Positions 19,503 through 27,183 of a stretch of DNA of 64,000 bases are shown here, in pieces. A program made the translations under genes and the position numbers. Location: NCBI GenBank assembly GCA_016765535.1, contig JAESPQ010000054.1, positions 42,438-106,437 on the forward strand. The letters are read 5' to 3'. The DNA comes from Alteromonadaceae bacterium (GTDB lineage Bacteria; Pseudomonadota; Gammaproteobacteria; Enterobacterales; Alteromonadaceae). The stretch's first letter is position 1. Each line of letters opens with the position of its first letter. The notes beneath the pieces were generated by a model, which saw nothing but the letters and a program-made list of their open reading frames with translations, was not told where the DNA came from and made no database searches.

Positions 19503-19602
19503 GCCAAGGGGTGTGTAAATTTTTAAATAATTTTAGAAATTTCACTGAGACGTATTACGAACCCTTTGAACCTGAACCGGATAATACCGGCGTAGGGATG
19601 GC
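19503..19602 (+). promoter_or_regulatory. TPP (thiamine pyrophosphate) riboswitch
   Basis: The THI-box consensus is visible in order. AGGGGTG (5' strand) comes first, then ACTGAGA with its bulge, then ACCCTTTGAACCTGA, CCGGATAATACCGG and CGTAGGGA. P1 closes as GCCA (19503-19506) with TGGC (19599-19602). This aptamer binds thiamine pyrophosphate and lowers expression of the downstream genes when the cofactor is abundant. A hairpin overlapping the ribosome-binding site at 19684-19712 is a candidate expression platform. Confidence 0.95.
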
Positions 19603-19683
19603 ATTGAAGAATAGTTTTATGTTGACAATAAATGTCAGTAAATTAACTTTATCCTTAGACTGTTTTTTAAACCTCCGTGTGCC

Positions 19684-19712
19684 GGATCCCATAATATAAT
19701 TTAATGAGATCC
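19684..19712 (+). promoter_or_regulatory. Candidate ribosome-binding-site sequestering hairpin of the TPP switch
   Basis: GGATCCCAT (19684-19692) pairs with ATGAGATCC (19704-19712), eight of nine positions, around an 11-nt loop. The right arm contains the GAG that would serve as Shine-Dalgarno, 7 nt before the ATG at 19716. Blocking translation is the usual mode of TPP switches in gammaproteobacteria. An alternative pairing with the aptamer was not modelled. Confidence 0.5.
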
Positions 19713-19715
19713 TAA

Positions 19716-21866
19716 ATGTTTTTGTTAGAAAAAAGCTTATCTAAAACCACTCTTTCTTTAGCTATAACAGCAAGCCTTGCTTGTTTTTCTACTTTAGCTA
19801 CTGCTGAAAATACCCAAGACCAACATAAAACTAATCTTAATGATATAGAAGTGATCACGGTAAGAGGTGATTTTCGTGAGCATAATTTACAAAAAACGGC
19901 TTCGTCGTTATCAGTATTAACCGATCAAGATATTGCTCAACGTAATGCGCAAAATCTTGAAGAATTAGTTGCTATAGCCCCTAATGTTAATTTTGCCAGT
20001 GGTTCGCAACGGGCGCGTTATTATCAAATTCGTGGTATTGGTGAGCGAAGTCAATTTCAAGAGCCAATTAATCCATCGGTGGGGTTGATCATTGATGATA
20101 TTGAGTTTTCGGGAGTTGGTAGCATAGCGTCTACTTTTGATGTCAGCCAAACTGAAATATTTAGAGGACCACAAGGTACGCGTTTTGGCGCTAGTGCAAT
20201 GGCAGGTTTGATTAATATAACGACTAATGCGCCTACTGATGAATTTGAAGGGAAATTGCAACTTAAAGCAGGTAATTATAATAGTTATGGTGCAGGATTA
20301 GTATTATCAGGACCTATTAGCGAACAAGTAAAATACCGCTTAGGTGTTGAGCAGTATAATAGCGATGGTTTTATTGAAAATACTTTTTTAAATCGAAAAG
20401 ATACCAATAATCGTGATGAACTCACCGCCCGCGGTAAATTAGCTATTAGCGCAACAGCTGATTTAACGATTGATTTAACCGCATTTTATTTTAATTTTGA
20501 TGATGGTTATGATGCCTTTTCATTAGATAACAATAGAAAAACCATGTCTGACCAACCTGGTTTTGATACCCAAAAAACTACTGCGTTAGCCAGTAAATTT
20601 ACTTACACGGGCATTAGTATTCATGATTTGATCATTACCTTAACTTATGCTGATTCTAATTTGGGCTACGGTTATGATGAAGATTGGGCGTATGTAGGCA
20701 TTTCAGCTCCTGAAAACATTAAAAATCAAGAATTTGCTTATTGGGAATATTCATCAACCGATCAATATCTTAGAAATAAAACTACTTTTACCAGTGATAT
20801 ACGCGCGGTGTCTAAGCAAGGCGCGGAAATATTTAAGGGGACAACGGCATGGGTTGCAGGTCTTTATTATAAAAATGATAATGCTGATTTAGCTCGCCAA
20901 TACACCTATTTAGACAGTGATTTCTCATCAAACTTTAATACTGACACTTATGCTATTTATACTCAATTTGATAGCCAACTAACAAATAAATTAATGCTAA
21001 CCTCAGGGTTGCGTTTTGAACGACGTAATGCAAGTTATCAAAATAGCGATCTTTTTGATGACAACTTTACCGATAATATGCTGGGCGGAAAATTAGTATT
21101 AGCCTACCAGCAAGATAATAATACGTTATGGTATGGGCAAGTTAACCGTGGTTATAAAGCAGGGGGTGCTAATACTGATGGTTTTTTAGATAATGATTTA
21201 AGAACCTTTGCACCTGAATATGTATGGAATTATGAAGCGGGTTATAAAGTTAATATACTCGATAACCAAGCCTATATCCGTGCAGCTATTTTTTATATGG
21301 ATAGAAGTAATGTTCAAGCGAAAATATCAAAAACCAATATCCATGATGATGGTAGTAGTGAATTTATTATTTATATAGATAATGCGACTAGTGGTATTAA
21401 TAAAGGTATTGAATTTGAAAGTGCATGGCAAGTTAATGATGTGGTAGAAATTTATGGTGCTGTAGGGCTGTTAAATACCAAATTTGGTCATTTTATTAAT
21501 GCCGAAGGTGAAAATTTATCGGGACGAGCACAAGCACATGCACCTAATTATCAGCTAAATTTTGGCCTTAATATTCAACCAACAGAACATTGGTTAGCTA
21601 ACCTGTCTTTTGATGCTAAAGACGATTTTTATTTTTCGGTAAGCCATGATGAAAAATCTAAAAAAGTTGAATTATTCAATGCCTCTATTAGTTATTTACA
21701 AGATAATTGGCAGTTAAAAGTATGGTCACGTAATTTATTTAATCGTAATTATGCCACCCGTGGTTTTTACTTTGGTAACGATCCGCGTGATGGTTACACG
21801 GCAAAACAATATACGCAGTTAGCAGAGCCTATGGTATTTGGTGCAACTTTTGACTATCAATTTTAG
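19716..21866 (+). CDS. TonB-dependent receptor, predicted thiamine uptake
   Basis: The 716-residue outer-membrane protein has a signal peptide (about 1-30). A plug domain begins with the TonB-box-like DIEVITVRG and includes TEIFRGPQGTRFGASAMAGLINI, and a C-terminal 22-strand barrel ends in an aromatic residue (FDYQF). Being the first gene under a TPP riboswitch, it is predicted to import thiamine or a thiamine precursor using the proton-motive force via TonB. The following genes (thiamine-binding protein, PnuT type, kinase fold) are consistent. The substrate is inferred from context; the receptor class itself is clear. Confidence 0.9.
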   Translation: MFLLEKSLSKTTLSLAITASLACFSTLATAENTQDQHKTNLNDIEVITVRGDFREHNLQKTASSLSVLTDQDIAQRNAQNLEELVAIAPNVNFASGSQRARYYQIRGIGERSQFQEPINPSVGLIIDDIEFSGVGSIASTFDVSQTEIFRGPQGTRFGASAMAGLINITTNAPTDEFEGKLQLKAGNYNSYGAGLVLSGPISEQVKYRLGVEQYNSDGFIENTFLNRKDTNNRDELTARGKLAISATADLTIDLTAFYFNFDDGYDAFSLDNNRKTMSDQPGFDTQKTTALASKFTYTGISIHDLIITLTYADSNLGYGYDEDWAYVGISAPENIKNQEFAYWEYSSTDQYLRNKTTFTSDIRAVSKQGAEIFKGTTAWVAGLYYKNDNADLARQYTYLDSDFSSNFNTDTYAIYTQFDSQLTNKLMLTSGLRFERRNASYQNSDLFDDNFTDNMLGGKLVLAYQQDNNTLWYGQVNRGYKAGGANTDGFLDNDLRTFAPEYVWNYEAGYKVNILDNQAYIRAAIFYMDRSNVQAKISKTNIHDDGSSEFIIYIDNATSGINKGIEFESAWQVNDVVEIYGAVGLLNTKFGHFINAEGENLSGRAQAHAPNYQLNFGLNIQPTEHWLANLSFDAKDDFYFSVSHDEKSKKVELFNASISYLQDNWQLKVWSRNLFNRNYATRGFYFGNDPRDGYTAKQYTQLAEPMVFGATFDYQF

Positions 21867-21893
21867 CGCATAATGACAAGATAGAGTTTGTCA

Positions 21894-21912
21894 CCCTGAA
21901 CTTGTTTCAGGG
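21894..21912. repeat. Dispersed CCTGA-TCAGG hairpin repeat, copy 3
   Basis: CCCTGAA-CTTGT-TTCAGGG forms a perfect 7-bp stem in the gap between the TonB receptor and the thiamine-binding protein gene. GTCA precedes it and CTGTTTATT follows, words shared with copy 1. Confidence 0.65.
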
Positions 21913-21952
21913 TCTGTTTATTAATAGCAATATACCAATACAAAAGGAAAGC

Positions 21953-22222
21953 ATGATGCAAATATCTATCGAAATAAGTTTATACCCATTAGCTGAACAG
22001 CAATTTAAAACTGAAATTTGGCGTTTTATTAAAAAATTGCGACAAGTTAAAGGGCTAACAGTAGTAACCAATGGCATGAGTTCGCAAATATTTGGTGAGT
22101 ATGACTTAGCCGTAAATACCGTGATGGCCGAAATAAAGAAAGTACATCAACAATTAAATACTGCGGTTTTTGTATGTAAGTTTATTGCTGGCAACCTTAG
22201 TCAAGTTGAAGCGGAAAGTTAA
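21953..22222 (+). CDS. Thiamine-binding family protein (YkoF/MTH1187-like)
   Basis: The 89-residue cytoplasmic protein opens MMQISIEISLYPLAEQQF and contains GLTVVTNGMSSQIFGEYD, the core of the thiamine-binding (PF01910-type) family of small ferredoxin-like folds. I take the ATG at 21953, placed just after an AAAGGAAAGC ribosome-binding site. A longer frame back to a TTG at 21902 would begin inside the hairpin repeat. The gene stop overlaps the PnuT start as TAATG. Its role is probably to bind thiamine or a hydroxymethylpyrimidine precursor; direct function in bacteria is poorly defined. Confidence 0.8.
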   Translation: MMQISIEISLYPLAEQQFKTEIWRFIKKLRQVKGLTVVTNGMSSQIFGEYDLAVNTVMAEIKKVHQQLNTAVFVCKFIAGNLSQVEAES

Positions 22223-22869
22223 TGCAAAACATTGTTAGCTATTTTCTAGATTTACCTTTGCTTGAATTACTCGCGGTATTATTATCACTTGTTTATGTAC
22301 TATTAGCGGCTAAAGGTAATAACTGGTGCTGGCCAGCTGCCTTTATTAGTACGGCGTTATATACCTTTATTTTTTATGATGTGGCACTGCTTATGGACAG
22401 CATACTTAATGTTTATTATATGGCAATGGCAATATACGGTTGGTTTAGTTGGCAAAGCGGTAATAGCACTCATAATACACAACAAAATGAACTGGTTATT
22501 AACCGTTTACCTTGGTTATTACACGTTAAAATCATCAGTTTACTAGCACTAATAAGCCTAATGCTAGGTTATTTAATGGCTACCTATACGCAGGCAGCAT
22601 TTCCTTATATTGACACAGCTACCACGGTGTTTTCAGTCTTTGCGACTTATTTAGTGGCGAAAAAAGTATTAGAAAATTGGCTCTATTGGCTAGTTATCGA
22701 TTTTGTTTCAATTTATCTTTATGTTGAAAAAGCACTACAACCGACCGCTGCTTTATTTAGTGTCTATGTTGTACTGTCAATTTATGGTTATTGGCAATGG
22801 CATCAAAAGATTAAAATACAATCGATAAAGAGTAATGTGGCTGCCGATACAAATATGGTACAAATATGA
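22222..22869 (+). CDS. pnuT: PnuC/PnuT-family transporter, predicted thiamine transporter
   Basis: The 215-residue inner-membrane protein has about seven transmembrane helices. It carries PnuC-family signatures: KGNNWCWPAAFISTALY near residue 30 and NWLYWLVIDFVSIYLYVEKAL near residue 150. PnuC relatives move nicotinamide riboside, riboflavin or thiamine by facilitated diffusion, with intracellular phosphorylation trapping the substrate. Because it sits under a TPP riboswitch between a thiamine-binding protein and a kinase-fold gene, the PnuT (thiamine) assignment is preferred. It overlaps both neighbours (TAATG, ATGA), indicating tight translational coupling. Confidence 0.88.
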   Translation: MQNIVSYFLDLPLLELLAVLLSLVYVLLAAKGNNWCWPAAFISTALYTFIFYDVALLMDSILNVYYMAMAIYGWFSWQSGNSTHNTQQNELVINRLPWLLHVKIISLLALISLMLGYLMATYTQAAFPYIDTATTVFSVFATYLVAKKVLENWLYWLVIDFVSIYLYVEKALQPTAALFSVYVVLSIYGYWQWHQKIKIQSIKSNVAADTNMVQI

Positions 22870-23774
22870 AACATTTAACTCAGCAGCTTGCTAAACTTAG
22901 TTTTTTTACAGGTATTAAACAAATTTGTGCGATAAATTCAGGTTTAAGTAGTCCGTCATTTAAGGTGCAAACATCACAAGGATTCTTTTTCGCTAAATAC
23001 TTAAACAATAATGACTTTTTTGTTAGTACGATTAATGCCGAAGTTAAAGCGAATGAAATAGCGGCTGAGCAAGGATTAGCACCCAAGGTGTGTTATGCAG
23101 ATAAATACTGGCTAATTTCTCAATACATTAATGGTACTGAACTGGCCAAATCCACGTTGTGTTTAAATGACAAATTACAGGTCGCTATTAATTTGATGCA
23201 AAAATGTCATCAATTAAATCGACAAACTTGCGTTGATCATTTACCTATTTTATCGATTGAAAACACCATAAATAGTTTAATAAACTATGACTTCTATCAA
23301 ACAGCACAGTTAACATTATTAAAACAAATAGCGCAACATTTAGTGGCAAGTATTCAGGTTAACGCAAATTATTTTTGTCATGGTGATATTAATTTTAGCA
23401 ATATTTTAATAACCAAAAACACAGCAGATAATGAACAAAAACAGCCTTATTTAATTGATTTTGAATGTGCTTGTTTAGCTGATATTGAATATGATTTAGC
23501 AATGTTATTAGCCATTAACAATCCTGAACCAGCTTATCATAATGCGGTAATACACATGTATGAAGGAGCGACTGTTACAGGTATTTCAGTAGGAATAAAT
23601 AAAACCACAGTTACGCGTTACCTTTCTTTTTGCTATTTAATCAATGCGTTATGGTATTTTAACAAGTTTAAACAAACGCATAATGAAAACATGCAACGAT
23701 GTGCACTTAAACAGTTTACTTTATTTGATAATATGAAAATATTCGCTGTAAAGCTGAGTGAAAAAATGAGATAA
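22866..23774 (+). CDS. Choline kinase/APH-fold phosphotransferase, predicted thiamine kinase
   Basis: The 302-residue product has an aminoglycoside phosphotransferase or choline-kinase fold. Brenner's motif HGDINFSN lies near residue 170, and the metal-binding PYLIDFECACLADIEYDLA segment follows about 30 residues later. In a TPP-controlled operon with PnuT, this is best read as a ThiK-like kinase that phosphorylates imported thiamine and so traps it in the cell. Substrate is inferred from context; homology alone would allow choline or another small alcohol. ATGA overlap with pnuT supports joint translation. Confidence 0.8.
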   Translation: MKHLTQQLAKLSFFTGIKQICAINSGLSSPSFKVQTSQGFFFAKYLNNNDFFVSTINAEVKANEIAAEQGLAPKVCYADKYWLISQYINGTELAKSTLCLNDKLQVAINLMQKCHQLNRQTCVDHLPILSIENTINSLINYDFYQTAQLTLLKQIAQHLVASIQVNANYFCHGDINFSNILITKNTADNEQKQPYLIDFECACLADIEYDLAMLLAINNPEPAYHNAVIHMYEGATVTGISVGINKTTVTRYLSFCYLINALWYFNKFKQTHNENMQRCALKQFTLFDNMKIFAVKLSEKMR

Positions 23775-23875
23775 ACAGTATTATTGATACGACCAAGAGT
23801 AATGATGTATTTAAACTTATCATTCATAATAACAGTAATATCTACGTTAAATAACAAATTTTTTCTGGAAAAGAT

Positions 23876-24946
23876 GTGAATTGGAAAGAGTTAATTGAAA
23901 ATAAAAATCGGTTTTTCTGGTTACTGCATAGTGCTGGTTGGTTTGGTTTTGCCTTAATTCACTATTTAGGTTCGTTATTACATGATCTGCGTGATATTTT
24001 TGTGGTGATCATCTTTCTTAATGCCTATGCTGGTTGGCTATTTACCATTCCGTTGCGTTACGTTTATCGCCGTGCATGGAATTTATCACCTTCAAAAATA
24101 GCTCTCGTGGTGATATTTACTTCATATTTTACTGGTACGTTATGGCAAGTAGTTAAAAATATAAATTATTGGGAAATATATAAACACGGCTACAAACCTG
24201 ATTTTTTGCTTTATTATATGCAAAATAGTGTTTGGTCTTTTTATATTATTTTAAGTTGGAGCGGTTTATATTTCGGTATTAAATATTATCAAATGTTGCA
24301 AAAAGCCAAACAAAATGTATTACATGCCAATGCCGTTGCTCAACAGGCACAACTAAAAATGTTACGCTATCAGTTAAATCCTCACTTTTTATTTAATACG
24401 CTCAATGCTATTTCAACGTTAATTTTGGTTAACGAAAATAAAACTGCGAATAAAATGGTAACGCGGTTAAGTGCGTTTTTACGCTATTCTCTTGATAAAG
24501 ATCCAATGAAAAAAGTTACCATCACTAGTGAAATTCAAGCATTACAATATTACCTAGATATTGAAAAAGTACGCTTTGAGGAACGTTTAGAGGTTGTTTT
24601 TGAAATTGATCCTAATTGCTGTCAGGCGTTAGTTCCTAGCATGATTTTGCAACCGTTGGCTGAAAATGCGATAAAATACGCCATTGCTGTTCAAGAACAA
24701 GGTGGAAGTATTCAAATAATGGTTAAACGTTTTGCCGATGATTTATTGCTTGAAATGTCTGATAATGGTCCTGGTGCAAAAATTGAAAAAGGTAATTTTT
24801 ATCGTAAAAATGGGGTCGGTTTAATTAACACTCGCGAGCGTTTACAAGCGTTATATGATGATAAATTTTCATTAGTGGTTGCCAATAACATCCCTTGTGG
24901 TGTAAAAGTTAACATACGCATACCATATCAGTTGGAAAATCTCTAA
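23876..24946 (+). CDS. LytS/YehU-type sensor histidine kinase
   Basis: The 356-residue membrane kinase starts at GTG 23876. About four transmembrane helices occupy residues 15-135. The cytoplasmic His_kinase domain has the phosphoacceptor motif QLNPHFLFNTLNAIS near residue 170, and a HATPase_c region contains LAENAIKYA and GGVGLINTRERL-like elements (here NGVGLINTRERL). It lacks a large periplasmic sensing domain, so the signal is probably read in the membrane. It overlaps the regulator gene as TAATG. It follows the thiamine operon by about 100 bp, but a link to thiamine is unproven. Confidence 0.9.
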   Translation: MNWKELIENKNRFFWLLHSAGWFGFALIHYLGSLLHDLRDIFVVIIFLNAYAGWLFTIPLRYVYRRAWNLSPSKIALVVIFTSYFTGTLWQVVKNINYWEIYKHGYKPDFLLYYMQNSVWSFYIILSWSGLYFGIKYYQMLQKAKQNVLHANAVAQQAQLKMLRYQLNPHFLFNTLNAISTLILVNENKTANKMVTRLSAFLRYSLDKDPMKKVTITSEIQALQYYLDIEKVRFEERLEVVFEIDPNCCQALVPSMILQPLAENAIKYAIAVQEQGGSIQIMVKRFADDLLLEMSDNGPGAKIEKGNFYRKNGVGLINTRERLQALYDDKFSLVVANNIPCGVKVNIRIPYQLENL

Positions 24947-25776
24947 TGGCTACACCGCAGTCTTTAACGACCATAATTGTTGATGATGAACCACTAGCAC
25001 GTAAAGGGCTGGTAGTGCGATTACAAGCGTATGATGATATTAATATTGTGGCTCAATGTGCTAATGGTAGTGAGGCGCTTAACGTGTTAGCTAGCCAAAA
25101 TGTTGATTTAATGTTTTTAGACATTCAAATGCCAGGGCTAAATGGTTTTGAAGTTTTACAACAAGCGTTAGAGTTAGGGTTAAAACTCCCCTTAGTGGTG
25201 TTTGTTACTGCGTTTGATGATTTTGCTTTACAAGCTTTTGAGGTACATGCCATTGATTATTTGTTAAAGCCGGCTGATGAAGTGCGTTTGCAGCAAACAA
25301 TAGATAAAGTACGTTTACATTACCAAAATCAAAAAAACATGGAACAACGCCGAAAATTAGTGCGTTTAGTGAGTGATATTACCGGTAATGATTATCAGAA
25401 AATATTAACAGAATTAGATAACGATCAACCTATACTCCTTGACCGTTATTCAGATATTTTAGCCATTAAAGACGGTGGTGAGGTTAGTAGGGTACCGGTA
25501 AAAGATATTCAATGGATTGACGCTGCAGGTGATTACATGTGTGTACATACCGACAGCGAAACTCATATTTTAAGACAAACCATGAAACAGCTCGAAGAAA
25601 CGTTAGATCCACGTCTATTTGTGCGTACTCATCGTTCTATTATTGTTAATCAGCATTATGTCGAAAAATATTGTAGTCAATTAAATGGTGAGTATTACCT
25701 TGTTTTACATAATGGTAAAGAGCTGAAAGTAAGCCGAAGCTATAAGGATAAAGTAAAACAATTACTGTCTACTTAA
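24946..25776 (+). CDS. LytTR-family response regulator
   Basis: The 276-residue regulator has an N-terminal receiver domain: acidic pocket IIVDDEPLAR near residue 12, phosphoacceptor Asp in LMFLDIQMPG, and the conserved Lys in DYLLKPA. A C-terminal LytTR DNA-binding domain follows (about residues 170-272, IQWIDAAGDYMCVHT and RSIIVN). It pairs with the upstream LytS-type kinase, with overlapping genes. Targets in other bacteria include membrane transporters and autolysis genes; here the regulon is not evident. It is convergent with upp, with only 5 bp between stops. Confidence 0.92.
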   Translation: MATPQSLTTIIVDDEPLARKGLVVRLQAYDDINIVAQCANGSEALNVLASQNVDLMFLDIQMPGLNGFEVLQQALELGLKLPLVVFVTAFDDFALQAFEVHAIDYLLKPADEVRLQQTIDKVRLHYQNQKNMEQRRKLVRLVSDITGNDYQKILTELDNDQPILLDRYSDILAIKDGGEVSRVPVKDIQWIDAAGDYMCVHTDSETHILRQTMKQLEETLDPRLFVRTHRSIIVNQHYVEKYCSQLNGEYYLVLHNGKELKVSRSYKDKVKQLLST

Positions 25777-25781
25777 CTTAC

Positions 25782-26411
25782 TTAATTAAGCGTACCAAAA
25801 ATTTTATCACCCGCATCACCTAAACCGGGTAAAATATAACCTTGTTCATTCAAACGTTCATCAATGGCGGCAAAGTATAAATCGACATCACTATGTGCTT
25901 GCTCAATTACCTTGATCCCTTCGGGGGCTGCGACTAAAAACAAACCAATAATTTTTTTTGCTCCTGCTTTTTTAAGCATATCAATGGTTGCTTTAAGCGT
26001 ACCGCCCGTTGCCAGCATAGGATCAATTATAATAGCAGTACGATCATTAATATCGGTTAGAATATTTTCATAATAAGTTTCAGGCTCTAATGTTTCTTCA
26101 TTGCGCTTTACACCCACTACCGAAACTTTAGCGCAGGGCAAAACCTGCATTGCGCCAGTAAGCATACCTAAACCTGCACGTAAAATAGGGACTAACGTAG
26201 GTTGTTTTTGTGCCATCGTTTGTACTTCTACATCACCAGACCAACATTCAATAGTTTTACGGGTAGTCGGTAGCCCAAGAGTGGCTTGATACGTAAGTAA
26301 CATCGTGACTTCTGCCACTAAGTCGCGAAAATCTTTTACAGTGATCTCTTTTGCGCGCATTAACCCCATTTTATGCGCAATTAAAGGATGATTTACTTCA
26401 AAAATAGCCAT
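25782..26411 (-). CDS. upp: Uracil phosphoribosyltransferase
   Basis: The 209-residue enzyme joins uracil and PRPP to UMP in pyrimidine salvage. It has the PRPP-binding motif DPMLATGGT near residue 130 and the uracil-binding [11 protein letters not shown] segment near the C-terminus, and its length matches E. coli Upp (208). It lies at the left end of the nucleoside catabolism island, downstream of tdk on the same strand but separated by a REP-like hairpin. It provides a route to reuse uracil released by pyrimidine nucleoside phosphorolysis. Confidence 0.97.
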   Translation of the reverse strand: MAIFEVNHPLIAHKMGLMRAKEITVKDFRDLVAEVTMLLTYQATLGLPTTRKTIECWSGDVEVQTMAQKQPTLVPILRAGLGMLTGAMQVLPCAKVSVVGVKRNEETLEPETYYENILTDINDRTAIIIDPMLATGGTLKATIDMLKKAGAKKIIGLFLVAAPEGIKVIEQAHSDVDLYFAAIDERLNEQGYILPGLGDAGDKIFGTLN

Positions 26412-26439
26412 CTGGTTTCCTTATTTTTAGTGTTTATTA

Positions 26440-26463
26440 TAGGTCGTAGCTTGCTGCGACAAT
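26440..26463. repeat. TGTAGGTCGC..GCGACA hairpin repeat, second copy
   Basis: GTCGTAGC-TT-GCTGCGAC gives an 8-bp stem with one G:T pair, in the upp-tdk gap. It is related to the element at 15564-15591 (both read TAGGTCG ... CTTGC ... GCGACAA). Confidence 0.55.
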
Positions 26464-26471
26464 TTATGGTT

Positions 26472-27062
26472 TTAATTCCATACTAAGCTACTAAAATGCA
26501 CTCTACACATTGATTCATATTTTTCATTACCGCCCACATCGACTTGTGCGCCTTGTTTTACGGCATTACCATGCTTATCAAAACGGACAACAAAATTTGC
26601 TTTATGCCCGCAGTGGCAAACAGTTTTTAATTCAATGAGCTTATCAGCCCATGCTAATAAATATTGACTGCCAACAAAGGGCTCACCTTGAAAGTCGGTA
26701 CGAATACCATAAGTCAGCACTGGAATATTAAGTTTATCAACGATATTAGTTAATTGTTTAACTTGAACCTTAGTTAAAAATTGTGCTTCATCAATTAATA
26801 AACAATCAATTTTTTTTTGTGTACTATTTATTTGTGGAAGATCATCTATTTGTTGATAAAGATCGGTATCAGGTGTAAAAAGCTCGGCATCAGATGAAAT
26901 ACCTAATCTTGAGGTTACTTTACCAAGCCCAAATCGATCATCAAGAGCGGCAGTATAAATTTTAGTTTTCATACCGCGTTCACGGTAGTTATAGGCTGAC
27001 TGCAATAAGGTCGTGGACTTACCTGCATTCATTGAGGAATAGTAAAAATATAATTGTGCCAT
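26472..27062 (-). CDS. tdk: Thymidine kinase
   Basis: The 196-residue type II thymidine kinase has a P-loop at the N-terminus (SSMNAGKST, about residues 9-17) and the Walker B segment LLIDEAQFL near residue 88. A zinc-lasso region has CHCG and CRVH cysteine/histidine pairs. It phosphorylates thymidine and deoxyuridine to dTMP and dUMP. It lies in the nucleoside island between upp and the aldehyde dehydrogenase. The catalytic Glu of the DEAQ motif is present, so it should be active. It is likely transcribed from its own promoter behind the ALDH terminator. Confidence 0.97.
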   Translation of the reverse strand: MAQLYFYYSSMNAGKSTTLLQSAYNYRERGMKTKIYTAALDDRFGLGKVTSRLGISSDAELFTPDTDLYQQIDDLPQINSTQKKIDCLLIDEAQFLTKVQVKQLTNIVDKLNIPVLTYGIRTDFQGEPFVGSQYLLAWADKLIELKTVCHCGHKANFVVRFDKHGNAVKQGAQVDVGGNEKYESMCRVHFSSLVWN

Positions 27063-27138
27063 AGTCTTTTATTTTGGTCTTTTATAGTGTTTTTTGTTGT
27101 GCGTGTTTTATACTGCTTTTTATTATAAAAAGTATATA

Positions 27139-27168
27139 AAAATAGAGCGGTAAAAAACGCTCTATTTT
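27139..27168 (-). terminator. Terminator of the aldehyde dehydrogenase gene
   Basis: AAAATAGAGCG pairs perfectly with CGCTCTATTTT (11 bp) across an 8-nt loop. On the minus strand T-rich sequence follows it, 15 bp past the ALDH stop. Confidence 0.85.
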
Positions 27169-27183
27169 ATACATTTTTACTGC

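Noticed and set aside
21902..21952. N-terminal extension of the thiamine-binding protein from TTG 21902
   Set aside because: It would translate the hairpin repeat; the ATG at 21953 follows a good ribosome-binding site.
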